Assembly: GCF_020217185.1 (NCBI RefSeq)
Contig: NZ_JAIWNX010000150.1
Span: 1-10,000, forward strand
Length of the DNA stretch: 10,000 nt
DNA from: Asticcacaulis sp.
GTDB taxonomy: Bacteria; Pseudomonadota; Alphaproteobacteria; Caulobacterales; Caulobacteraceae
Direction of reading: 5' to 3'
Positions 1 to 5,647 of the stretch are shown piece after piece. A program made the translations under genes and the position numbers. Each line of letters opens with the position of its first letter. Positions within the stretch are counted from its first letter, which is position 1. The notes under the pieces are model-generated. The model was not told where the DNA came from. It saw only the letters and a program-made list of their open reading frames with translations, and ran no database searches.

Positions 1-2
1 AC

Positions 3-188
3 GTCAAATTTACCGGTCAGGTCACGCCGTCCGTCAAAAAGGTGACCTATAAGATAGATATGAAGCGGGTCATGACGGGCAAGCTGATCATGGGCATCGG
101 CGAAGGCGTGGTGCTGGCTGACGACAAGCCGATCTATTCGGCGTCGGGCCTGCGCGTCGGCCTGTTCGACGCCAAGGATCTGGTCTGA
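3..188 (+). CDS. fabA: 3-hydroxydecanoyl-ACP dehydratase/isomerase FabA, C-terminal 61 residues (5' end outside window)
   Basis: Reading from base 3 gives 61 residues and a TGA stop. They match the C-terminal part of the FabA hot-dog fold: VKFTGQV near the start, then [11 protein letters not shown] and [11 protein letters not shown] near the end, which parallel the E. coli FabA tail (VKFTGQV, RRLIMGLADG, YTASDLKVGLF). FabA is a cytosolic homodimer that dehydrates 3-hydroxydecanoyl-ACP and isomerises trans-2- to cis-3-decenoyl-ACP, the entry point to unsaturated fatty acids. The catalytic His and Asp lie upstream of the window and cannot be checked. fabB follows after 35 bases, the standard alphaproteobacterial fabA-fabB-fabI order, so cotranscription is likely; the promoter is not in the window. 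Confidence 0.93.
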   Translation, partial: VKFTGQVTPSVKKVTYKIDMKRVMTGKLIMGIGEGVVLADDKPIYSASGLRVGLFDAKDLV

Positions 189-223
189 TCAAAAGCACCC
201 CCTCGACTACAGGGAAGCGAACT

Positions 224-1447
224 ATGCGTAGAGTTGTTATCACCGGTCTCGGTATCGTCTCATCCATCGGCACGGGCGCAGACGAGGTTGCGGCCTCGCT
301 GCGTGACGCCAAATCGGGCATCGTCGCCGCGCCGGAATATGCCGAGCTGGGCTTCAAGTGTCAGGTGCACGCCAAACCGACCATCGGCGACTGGACGCCT
401 CTGGTCGATCGCCGCGCGGCGCGCTTCCTGTCGGACGGTCTGGCCTATGGGCAAGTCTCGCTGGAGCAGGCCATAAAGTCGGCCGGTCTGGAAGAGAGCG
501 ATATTTCCAACGAGCGCACGGGCATCATCTTCGGCGCGGGCGGCCCTTCGACGCGCACCATCGTCGAAGCCGCTGACACGACGCGCGAAAAGAAGTCGCC
601 CAAGCGCATCGGGCCCTTCGCGGTGCCCAAGGCCATGTCGTCGGGCCCTTCGGCGGTGCTGGCCACCTGGTTCAAGATTCGCGGCATCAACTATTCGATC
701 TCTTCGGCCTGCGCCACCTCGGTGCACTGCATCGGGGCGGCGGCCGAGCAGATCATGCTGGGCCGTCAGGACGTGATGTTCGCCGGCGGTACCGAAGAAT
801 TGGACTGGACCCTGTCCAACCTGTTCGACGCCATGGGCGCCATGTCCTCGAACTTCAACGACACGCCACCGGTCGCATCGCGCGCCTATGACAAGAACCG
901 CGACGGCTTCGTCATCGCCGGGGGCGCGGGCGCGGTCGTGCTCGAAGATTATGAGCGGGCCAAGGCACGCGGGGCCAATATTCTGGCTGAAATCGTCGGT
1001 TACTGCGCCAATTCGGACGGCTACGACATGGTGGCCCCGTCAGGTGAGGGGGCAGAGCGCTGTATGCGTGAGGCCCTGCGTCAGGCCGGTGGCCGCAAGA
1101 TCGACTATCTCAACCCGCACGGCACCTCGACGCCGGTGGGCGATGAGCGCGAAATGGGCGCGGTGCGTAACGTCTTTGGCGAAGCGTCTCCGCTGATCTC
1201 TTCGACCAAGTCGCTGACGGGCCATTCGCTGGGTGCGGCTGGGGCACAGGAAGTGATCTACTGCCTGCTGATGATGCAGCATGGCTTTGCGGCCAAGAGC
1301 GCGCATATCGAGGAACTCGACCCGGCCTTTGACGGTATGCCGATCCTGAGGGAGCGCCGCGACGGCGCGCTGGAAACCGTGATGTCGAACTCGTTCGGCT
1401 TTGGCGGCACCAACGGTTCGATCATCCTGTCGCAGGCGGATTTGTAA
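224..1447 (+). CDS. fabB: 3-oxoacyl-[acyl-carrier-protein] synthase I FabB
   Basis: The product has 407 residues, against 406 in E. coli FabB. It is a thiolase-fold condensing enzyme that elongates cis-3-decenoyl-ACP with malonyl-ACP in the cytosol. The Cys-His-His triad is intact: nucleophile Cys163 in [10 protein letters not shown], His299 in [11 protein letters not shown] and His334 in [11 protein letters not shown], with the conserved Lys329 in STKSLTGH. The C-terminal loop [12 protein letters not shown] (388-399) is also present. The start is supported by an AGGGA Shine-Dalgarno at 211-215, eight bases before ATG, and by [16 protein letters not shown], the normal N-terminus of the family. 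The position directly after fabA distinguishes FabB from FabF, which usually sits beside acpP. Nothing suggests damage or transfer. Confidence 0.97.
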   Translation: MRRVVITGLGIVSSIGTGADEVAASLRDAKSGIVAAPEYAELGFKCQVHAKPTIGDWTPLVDRRAARFLSDGLAYGQVSLEQAIKSAGLEESDISNERTGIIFGAGGPSTRTIVEAADTTREKKSPKRIGPFAVPKAMSSGPSAVLATWFKIRGINYSISSACATSVHCIGAAAEQIMLGRQDVMFAGGTEELDWTLSNLFDAMGAMSSNFNDTPPVASRAYDKNRDGFVIAGGAGAVVLEDYERAKARGANILAEIVGYCANSDGYDMVAPSGEGAERCMREALRQAGGRKIDYLNPHGTSTPVGDEREMGAVRNVFGEASPLISSTKSLTGHSLGAAGAQEVIYCLLMMQHGFAAKSAHIEELDPAFDGMPILRERRDGALETVMSNSFGFGGTNGSIILSQADL

Positions 1448-1450
1448 TTC

Positions 1451-1480
1451 ACATCCCTCCCTGTGTAGCGGGGAGGGTGT
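1451..1480 (+). repeat. Stem-loop between fabB and fabI (palindromic intergenic repeat)
   Basis: CCCTCCC (1455-1461) pairs perfectly with GGGAGGG (1471-1477) around a 9-base loop. Three more pairs (ACA 1451-1453 with TGT 1478-1480) form if T1454 is bulged. No T-run follows, so it is not a standard intrinsic terminator. It lies 18 bases before the fabI start and could modulate mRNA processing or the fabB:fabI ratio (inference). The CCTCCCTG...GGGGAGG design recurs downstream of the TonB receptor gene at 9035-9060, which suggests a dispersed REP-like family. Confidence 0.6.
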
Positions 1481-1498
1481 ATTCATAGGATTAGACAT

Positions 1499-2317
1499 AT
1501 GGCTGAAGACGGCTGGAAATTCCCCAAGGGCGAGCTGATGAAGGGCAAGAAGGGCCTGGTCATGGGCGTTGCCAATGACAAGTCCATCGCCTGGGGCATC
1601 GCCTCGCAACTGGCGGCGCAGGGCGCGGACATGGCCTTCTCCTATATGGGTGAAAGCCTGCTGCGCCGCGTCGGGCCGCTGGCCGAATCCATCGGCGTCA
1701 AGCACCTGATCGAATGCGACGTCACCGACGACGCGTCGATGGATGCGGCCTTTGCCAAACTCAAAGAGATTTACGGCGAAATCGACTTTGTGATCCACTC
1801 GGTGGCCTTCGCCAACAAGAACGAACTGCAAGGCTCGTTCGTCGAAAACACCACCCGCGAAGGCTTCCTGCTGGCCATGAATGTATCGGCCTTCTCCTTC
1901 GTCGATGTGTCGCGCCGCGCGGCTGAGTTGATGCCGAACGGCGGCTCGCTGGTGACGCTGAGCTATCTGGGTTCTGAGCGCGTCATTCCGAACTACAACA
2001 CCATGGGCGTGGCCAAGGCGGCGCTTGAGGCCTCGACGCGCTATATCGCCCGCGATCTTGGCCCGAAAAAGATCCGCGTCAACGCCATTTCGGCGGGCGC
2101 CATGCGCACCCTCAGCCTGGCCGGTATCTCCGGTGGGCGTTCGCTGCACGCCAAGTCGGGTCAGTTCTCGCTGCTGAAAGAAGAAACCTCTATGGAAGGC
2201 GTCGCCGGGGCGGCCCTGTGGCTGGCCTCCGACCTTGGCCTCTCTACCACCGGCGAAGTGGTGCACGTCGATGCGGGCTTCCATGTGGTCGGTCTGCCGG
2301 AAGACATCGAAGCTTAG
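1499..2317 (+). CDS. fabI: Enoyl-[acyl-carrier-protein] reductase (NADH) FabI
   Basis: A 272-residue short-chain dehydrogenase-type enoyl-ACP reductase, catalysing the last step of each elongation round in the cytosol. The N-terminal cofactor motif is GLVMGVANDKSIAWGIA (19-35). The catalytic signature is Tyr156 in LSYLGSE, Tyr166 and Lys173 in NYNTMGVAK, giving Y-x6-K with the same spacing as E. coli Tyr146/Tyr156/Lys163. SAGAMRTLSLAGI (198-210) is the substrate-binding loop, and the end (GEVVHVDAGFHVVG) is typical of FabI. The ATG has an AGGA Shine-Dalgarno at 1487-1490. About ten extra N-terminal residues precede the core compared with E. coli, which I believe is usual for related alphaproteobacteria; Met14 is an alternative start but is less well placed. 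The gene lies 51 bases after fabB and is probably the last gene of the fabABI operon. Confidence 0.96.
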   Translation: MAEDGWKFPKGELMKGKKGLVMGVANDKSIAWGIASQLAAQGADMAFSYMGESLLRRVGPLAESIGVKHLIECDVTDDASMDAAFAKLKEIYGEIDFVIHSVAFANKNELQGSFVENTTREGFLLAMNVSAFSFVDVSRRAAELMPNGGSLVTLSYLGSERVIPNYNTMGVAKAALEASTRYIARDLGPKKIRVNAISAGAMRTLSLAGISGGRSLHAKSGQFSLLKEETSMEGVAGAALWLASDLGLSTTGEVVHVDAGFHVVGLPEDIEA

Positions 2318-2421
2318 GAAATCGCGGTCTTTGGCCGACGAGTGCGTCGCCGTCGCTTGCAGGTACCTCGCGTACCTGCGGCGCTAGGCTCCTGCTATTC
2401 GTCTCAAATCTCACGATTTCC
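2317..2421 (+). repeat. Hairpin-rich leader element between fabI and the zeta-like gene
   Basis: This 105-base stretch is bounded by an 8-base inverted repeat, GGAAATCG (2317-2324) and CGATTTCC (2414-2421). Inside it are CGACG-AGTG-CGTCG (2336-2349) and a perfect 8-bp hairpin, GCAGGTAC-CTCGC-GTACCTGC (2359-2379). There is no T-run, so a normal intrinsic terminator for fabI is not evident. The layout could be a structured 5' leader of the toxin-like gene, a dispersed REP-like repeat, or part of each. I do not recognise it as a named element. Confidence 0.5.
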
Positions 2422-2439
2422 GATTGGGAGTCCGTGAGA
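2409..2439 (+). promoter_or_regulatory. Inverted repeat covering the ribosome-binding region of the zeta-like gene
   Basis: TCTCACG (2409-2415) and CGTGAGA (2433-2439) form a perfect 7-bp inverted repeat around 17 bases. The right arm contains GAG (2436-2438), the only Shine-Dalgarno-like bases correctly placed for the ATG at 2448, so pairing would hide it in mRNA; as DNA it could be an operator. The left arm shares C2414 and G2415 with the longer-range 8-base repeat, so the two pairings exclude each other. A GANTC methylation motif (GAGTC, 2428-2432) lies in the loop. Confidence 0.45.
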
Positions 2440-2447
2440 ACAAGACT

Positions 2448-3026
2448 ATGCCCAGATGTCTGATCATCGCCGGACCGAATGGCGCAGGGAAAACCACATT
2501 TGCGTTGAAGTACCTGCCTGCGGTGGGGGTGGCACATTTCATCAATGCCGACCTGATCGCGTCGGGTCTGTCGCCCTTCCATCCGGAGCAGCAGGCCGCC
2601 GCGGCGGCACGGCTGTTCCTGACAGAAATGGAGGCGCGGATTGTTGCGCGTGAGGATTTTGCCTTTGAGACGACGCTGTCCGGCAAAACCTATCTGAGGC
2701 TGATCGAACGCTTGAAGGCCGATGGCTGGGCGGTTGAGCTTTATTACTTCGCGCTTCCGACTGTAGAGGTTTCCAAACAGCGTGTGGCTGAGCGTGTGGC
2801 GCACGGCGGCCATTTTATCCCGACGGTTGACATCGAACGCCGTTTCCCGCGTAGTCTGCACAATCTGATGTTCGCTTACAGACAAGCTGTCAGCGAATGC
2901 CGGGTCTATCTGAATACCTCAGATATGCCGAAGCGCATTTTCGAGCAAACCGCAGACAGGGTTACGGTATTCAGCAACGATTTGTACGAGCAGCTCATGG
3001 AGCAGGCGATTGACCGAGGCGTCTGA
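2448..3026 (+). CDS. Zeta-toxin-like P-loop kinase/ATPase (COG4185-type)
   Basis: A 192-residue P-loop protein. MPRCLIIAGPNGAGKTTFA carries Walker A (GPNGAGKT, residues 9-16) right at the N-terminus. INADLIASGLSPF (32-44), ETTLSG (74-79) and the R-rich segment RVAERVAHGGHFIP (112-125) followed by ERRFPRSLHNL (130-140) match the zeta-toxin-like family in order. Zeta toxins phosphorylate UDP-N-acetylglucosamine and block peptidoglycan synthesis; many chromosomal members of this subgroup are uncharacterised, so toxicity is inference. I chose ATG 2448, although the frame is open to a TTG at 2424, because family members begin just before the P-loop and GAG (2436-2438) lies nine bases upstream. The 3' end overlaps the next gene by 17 bases in another frame, indicating coupled expression. 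Confidence 0.85.
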   Translation: MPRCLIIAGPNGAGKTTFALKYLPAVGVAHFINADLIASGLSPFHPEQQAAAAARLFLTEMEARIVAREDFAFETTLSGKTYLRLIERLKADGWAVELYYFALPTVEVSKQRVAERVAHGGHFIPTVDIERRFPRSLHNLMFAYRQAVSECRVYLNTSDMPKRIFEQTADRVTVFSNDLYEQLMEQAIDRGV

Positions 3027-3189
3027 ATTCAGGCTAAAATCAGAACAGGCTTTCCTGGCTCTGCAATCCGCCGTCTCCGAAGCCATTGAGCGGAAGCGGC
3101 GGCTGGGGCAGTACTGGGTGGTGTGGGACGGCGAAAAGCCGGTCGAGGTCTATCCGGAAAACGCCGTTGATCGCCCGGACGCCGAATGA
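3010..3189 (+). CDS. Small 59-aa protein, TTG start, overlapping both neighbours; candidate antitoxin
   Basis: The product begins MTEASEFRLKSEQAFLALQS and contains a basic segment EAIERKRRLGQYW, then VVWDGEKPVEVYP near the C-terminus. No cysteine, membrane segment or signal peptide is seen. The TTG start is supported by GGAG at 2999-3002, seven bases upstream. There is no in-frame ATG or GTG upstream within the open frame, and ORF callers that ignore TTG or set a higher length limit would miss it. It overlaps the zeta-like gene by 17 bases, and its TGA overlaps the next ATG (ATGA, 3186-3189). Small charged proteins encoded beside toxin kinases are commonly antitoxins, so this is the obvious candidate, but I recognise no named family. 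The N-terminal half is probably helical; the C-terminal part looks like a short beta hairpin. Confidence 0.7.
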   Translation: MTEASEFRLKSEQAFLALQSAVSEAIERKRRLGQYWVVWDGEKPVEVYPENAVDRPDAE

Positions 3190-3608
3190 GCCAGACCGCG
3201 TTTGGCCCCCCGCCGTCGCTGGACGATATCGAAGCCGTGGCCAGAGACACGCTGAGCAAGCTGCCGGAGCCCTTTGCCGGGTATCTGCGCGACGTGGTGC
3301 TGATCGTTGAGGACTTCCCCGCCGAAGACCTGCTGGCCGATCTGGGCATCGAAGACCCGTTTGAACTGACCGGCCTCCATACGGGCCGCCCGGCGGAAAC
3401 CGAGACCTTCACAGGCGACCTGCCGCCGATGATCCACCTGTTCCGCCGCCCGATCCTCGATGAATGGGCCGAAACCGGCGTGCCTTTGGGCGATCTGGTC
3501 GCCCATATCCTGATCCACGAGGCGGGGCACCATTTCGGCCTCAGCGACGACGATATGGAATGGCTGGAGGATGAGCTGAAAAAAGGGTCTGCCTCGTCCG
3601 TTCACTGA
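3186..3608 (+). CDS. Zincin-like metallopeptidase (COG3824/PF06262 type)
   Basis: A 140-residue cytosolic protein of the short zincin-like family formerly called DUF1025. The zinc motif HEAGHHFGLSDDDM (111-124) gives HExxH with ligands His111 and His115 and catalytic Glu112; the following GLSDDDM is a hallmark of this family. The N-terminal part (residues 11-60), containing LPEPFAGYLRDVVLIVEDFP, is the usual family preamble. No signal peptide or membrane segment is seen. The physiological substrate of the family is not known to me. The ATG overlaps the stop of the 59-aa gene (ATGA), and no good Shine-Dalgarno precedes it, so translation is probably coupled. Length is normal for the family. 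Whether it acts on the small protein upstream is speculation. Confidence 0.88.
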   Translation: MSQTAFGPPPSLDDIEAVARDTLSKLPEPFAGYLRDVVLIVEDFPAEDLLADLGIEDPFELTGLHTGRPAETETFTGDLPPMIHLFRRPILDEWAETGVPLGDLVAHILIHEAGHHFGLSDDDMEWLEDELKKGSASSVH

Positions 3609-3635
3609 CCTCGCGCGCCTCAACCTTTCCGCGCA

Positions 3636-3650
3636 TTAATCGCACATTAA
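3636..3650 (+). promoter_or_regulatory. CtrA-type box TTAA-N7-TTAA
   Basis: TTAA (3636-3639), seven bases, TTAA (3647-3650) is an exact match to the CtrA consensus of Caulobacter and relatives. With about 20% per A/T base, one match is expected roughly once per 40 such windows. It lies in non-coding DNA 79 bases before the start of the small gene at 3729, a sensible distance for a promoter element. CtrA binding here is inferred. Confidence 0.55.
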
Positions 3651-3686
3651 GAGAACGGCATTACTCTGATTTGTACGGTACGCTAT

Positions 3687-3697
3687 GTATGGCATAC
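3687..3697 (+). promoter_or_regulatory. Short palindrome GTATG-G-CATAC
   Basis: A perfect 5-bp inverted repeat around one base, lying between the CtrA-type box and the small gene at 3729. It could be a small operator or part of a -10 region (TATGTA is nearby). Short palindromes of this size also arise by chance, so the call is weak. Confidence 0.25.
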
Positions 3698-3728
3698 CAT
3701 GTGTAACCTTTAGTCAGGCGTCTTCAGT

Positions 3729-3908
3729 ATGCGTACCCCCGATCCGTTTATGGCGCCTCTGTCGTCTCCCGACAGCCGTGCCCTGCCTGCGCCGCTTAAG
3801 CGCGCGGCCACCTTCGCCGAAATCTATATTCCGCCCCATTCCTCCGGACTGCACGGTTTCGCTCAGACCGTGAAGCGCCTTATGCGTCGTTTTTGCTGCG
3901 GCGTGTAA
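3729..3908 (+). CDS. Unrecognised 59-aa small protein with basic C-terminus
   Basis: The product starts MRTPDPFMAPLSSPDSR and ends TVKRLMRRFCCGV. It has a Pro/Ser-rich N-terminal third, a middle FAEIYIPPHSSGLHGF segment and a basic, possibly amphipathic C-terminal helix carrying two adjacent cysteines. No signal peptide or membrane span is seen and I recognise no family. Evidence that it is real: an in-frame TAG at 3711-3713 fixes the start at ATG 3729, a CAGG at 3715-3718 is a modest Shine-Dalgarno, a CtrA-type box lies upstream, and a strong intrinsic terminator begins 19 bases after the stop. Composition matches the neighbours. The alternative is a non-coding transcript between the same signals. 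No longer gene fits this interval on either strand. Confidence 0.55.
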   Translation: MRTPDPFMAPLSSPDSRALPAPLKRAATFAEIYIPPHSSGLHGFAQTVKRLMRRFCCGV

Positions 3909-3926
3909 CGGCAGGTTTTCCTGCCG
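3909..3926 (+). repeat. Perfect hairpin just after the small gene
   Basis: CGGCAGG-TTTT-CCTGCCG is a perfect 7-bp stem with a TTTT loop beginning at the base after the stop codon at 3908. No T-run follows it directly. It sits one base before the terminator stem at 3928, so it may stabilise the mRNA end or act as part of a double hairpin for both convergent transcripts. Confidence 0.6.
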
Positions 3927-3927
3927 C

Positions 3928-3965
3928 GGCGGGAGGTCCGGATAGCCTCCCGCCAATTTCTTTTT
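3928..3965 (+). terminator. Intrinsic terminator for the small gene (3729-3908)
   Basis: GGCGGGAGG (3928-3936) pairs perfectly with CCTCCCGCC (3946-3954) around a 9-base loop and is followed by AATTTCTTTTT (3955-3965). The T-run is on the plus strand, so it terminates plus-strand transcription. Its last bases overlap the stop codon of the convergent glutathione S-transferase gene, whose own transcript would carry the same stem without a T-run. Confidence 0.85.
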
Positions 3966-4650
3966 ATACCGCGCGATAGTCGGCCACGATGATGCCGGCC
4001 GCCGTCACCTCGGCCTCGTGCTCCGGTTCGCGCGCCGTCTCGGCCAGCGCTGCCGCGTACCAGTCCTGCATGGCGGGCAGGGCCAGCAGGCGCTCGATAT
4101 AGGCCTGCGCGGGCGGGCTCAGCCTTAAGCCATAGGTCTGCACGCGGAAGGCCACGGGGCAGTAAAAGGCATCCACCGCCGTGAAGGTGTCGCCCGCCAG
4201 AAACGGCCCGCCAAAGCGGCTTAGCCCTTCGCTGAACAGCGCATCCAGACGGTCGATATTGCGCTGAAGCGCCGGGCTGATTGTGTGCAGTTTTACCCGC
4301 AGTCCGCAGGTCATGGTGCAGATGGTGCGCAAGACGGAAAAGCCGGAATGCATCTCCGCCGCTGCCGAACGGGCAAAGGCGCGCGCCTCACGATCCGCAG
4401 GCCACACGGCCGGATGCGCCTCATAAACATACTCGGCTATGGCCAGCGAATCCCAGATAGTCAGGCCCTGATCGTGCAGGGCGGGCACCAGAGATGACGG
4501 CGAAAAGGCTTTAAACTGCACATTCTCACCGATGGGGGTCGAGAAATAGTGCAGGTGTTCCGTAAACGGAATCCCCAGCGTTTTCAGCAGCACCCACGGG
4601 CGCAGCGACCACGAGGAATAGTTCTTGTTGGCGATATAAAGATCGTACAT
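3964..4650 (-). CDS. Glutathione S-transferase family protein
   Basis: A 228-residue soluble GST. The thioredoxin-like N-terminal domain (1-80) has the candidate catalytic serines in NYSSWSLRPWVLLK (10-23; Ser12/Ser13), the cis-proline in SLVPALHD (Pro56) and the glutathione gamma-Glu contact DSLAIAEYV (Asp67-Ser68). The all-helical C-terminal domain carries the N-capping box TAVD (157-160) in FLAGDTFTAVDAFY. The family conjugates or removes glutathione; the substrate cannot be read from the sequence. The ATG is well fixed by GGAGG (plus 4657-4661), seven bases upstream. It follows the dioxygenase gene on the same strand with a gap of 102 bases, in which I see no convincing promoter; only a weak TTGGGG/TATACG pair. 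A joint role with the dioxygenase in handling aromatic compounds is possible but unproven. Confidence 0.92.
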   Translation of the reverse strand: MYDLYIANKNYSSWSLRPWVLLKTLGIPFTEHLHYFSTPIGENVQFKAFSPSSLVPALHDQGLTIWDSLAIAEYVYEAHPAVWPADREARAFARSAAAEMHSGFSVLRTICTMTCGLRVKLHTISPALQRNIDRLDALFSEGLSRFGGPFLAGDTFTAVDAFYCPVAFRVQTYGLRLSPPAQAYIERLLALPAMQDWYAAALAETAREPEHEAEVTAAGIIVADYRAV

Positions 4651-4752
4651 GCGACACCTCCGTTAACAGGGAGAGTATGGCCGCCCACACGCAAACCCGG
4701 AAGTGGCGAAACTGACGCGTATCGTATAAAAGCTGCCAAGCTCGCCCCAACC

Positions 4753-5577
4753 TTAGCCGAACTGAAAGCCGCTGACCGCTGTGTTCATGGGGCGCAGAGT
4801 CTCGTCATAGGTCCGCACCGCCTTCGCGTCGCTGGCGGCTCCGGCGGCGACAAACAGCGGCACCAGATGGTCTTCGTGCGGGTGGGCGATGCGCGCGCCT
4901 GCGCCCTTTGACCAGTCGCGCAGCAGGGCTTCGCGGGCCTCACCGGTGTGGGCCGTCAGCGTGTCGTTCAGCCAGTCATTAAAATAATGGGAGCCATTGA
5001 CCGGCTCATGGGCCAGACTCAGGCGGATCAGGGCCTTGAGGTCGTGGAAGCTCATGCCCGACGCCACGATCAGCACGCCTTCGTCGCGCAGCGGGGCCAG
5101 CGCCTTGCCCAGCGCGATATGCTGCTGAGGGTCCCAGTTGCTCTTGATCGAAAGCTGCACCACCGGAATGTCGGCCTCAGGGTACATCAGCAGGAAGGGC
5201 ACGAACACGCCGTGGTCGTAGTCGCGCTTCGCATCGCGATCGACGGGGATACCGGCCTCTGCCGCCAGCGCAATCACCCGTTCGGCCAGCTCGGGCGAGC
5301 CGGGGGCGGGGTAATTCAGCCGGTAGGTATGGTCGGGAAAGCCGTAATAGTCGAACAACATGCCCGGCTTCGCCTTGGTCTGCACCGTGAAGCGTTCGGT
5401 CATCCAGTGCGCCGAGATGACCAGTATTGCCTTCGGGCGCTGCCCCACCTGACGGGGGATGTCGCGCAGATAGTCGCCCATGCGGTCCCACAGATGCGGC
5501 GGGTTCCACTCCATAAAGAAGCACGGGCCGCCGCCATGCGGAATATAGAGGGTGGGCAGGGGATGTTGCGACGTCAT
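4753..5577 (-). CDS. Class III extradiol ring-cleavage dioxygenase, LigB/DODA (YgiD-like) family
   Basis: A 274-residue single-domain LigB-fold enzyme, similar in length to E. coli YgiD (4,5-DOPA extradiol dioxygenase). Candidate metal and acid/base histidines all occur in family motifs: His14 in YIPHGGGPCFF, His57 in VISAHWM, His122 in DYDHGVFVPFLLMYP, His178 in SGMSFHDL, and His232/His234/His237 in AHPHEDHLVPLF. Members use a non-haem metal to open catechol-type rings; DOPA is one known substrate, but the natural one here is unknown. The start is supported by an AGGTG element about seven bases upstream. An intrinsic terminator lies between it and yceI, so it needs readthrough or its own promoter, which I could not locate. 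It is followed by the GST gene. Confidence 0.9.
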   Translation of the reverse strand: MTSQHPLPTLYIPHGGGPCFFMEWNPPHLWDRMGDYLRDIPRQVGQRPKAILVISAHWMTERFTVQTKAKPGMLFDYYGFPDHTYRLNYPAPGSPELAERVIALAAEAGIPVDRDAKRDYDHGVFVPFLLMYPEADIPVVQLSIKSNWDPQQHIALGKALAPLRDEGVLIVASGMSFHDLKALIRLSLAHEPVNGSHYFNDWLNDTLTAHTGEAREALLRDWSKGAGARIAHPHEDHLVPLFVAAGAASDAKAVRTYDETLRPMNTAVSGFQFG

Positions 5578-5591
5578 GGGAACACCTGAAT

Positions 5592-5621
5592 AAAAAAGGG
5601 GCGCGGCCGTGACCGCACCCC
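5592..5621 (-). terminator. Intrinsic terminator of yceI
   Basis: On the minus strand GGGGTGCGG pairs with CCGCGCCCC (one G-U pair) around a 6-base loop and is followed by TTTTTT (plus 5592-5597) and then ATT. The stem lies 27 bases after the yceI stop and 15-44 bases before the dioxygenase start. The plus-strand version has a C-A mismatch and no T-run, so orientation is clear. Confidence 0.85.
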
Positions 5622-5647
5622 CGGAAAAAACGAACCGTAAACCGGTC

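Noticed and set aside
1805..1807. Alanine (residue 103) in FabI at the position of E. coli Gly93, where substitutions give triclosan resistance.
   Set aside because: Alanine is the normal residue in other triclosan-sensitive FabI proteins such as those of Staphylococcus aureus and Bacillus subtilis, so it is no evidence of resistance.
1040..2284. A 414-codon open frame on the minus strand across fabB and fabI.
   Set aside because: It spans two well-supported genes and their gap, has His/Arg-rich composition and no recognisable domain; an antisense shadow.
2424..2447. Upstream TTG start adding eight residues to the zeta-like protein.
   Set aside because: No Shine-Dalgarno precedes it, and the family starts just before the P-loop; ATG 2448 fits better.
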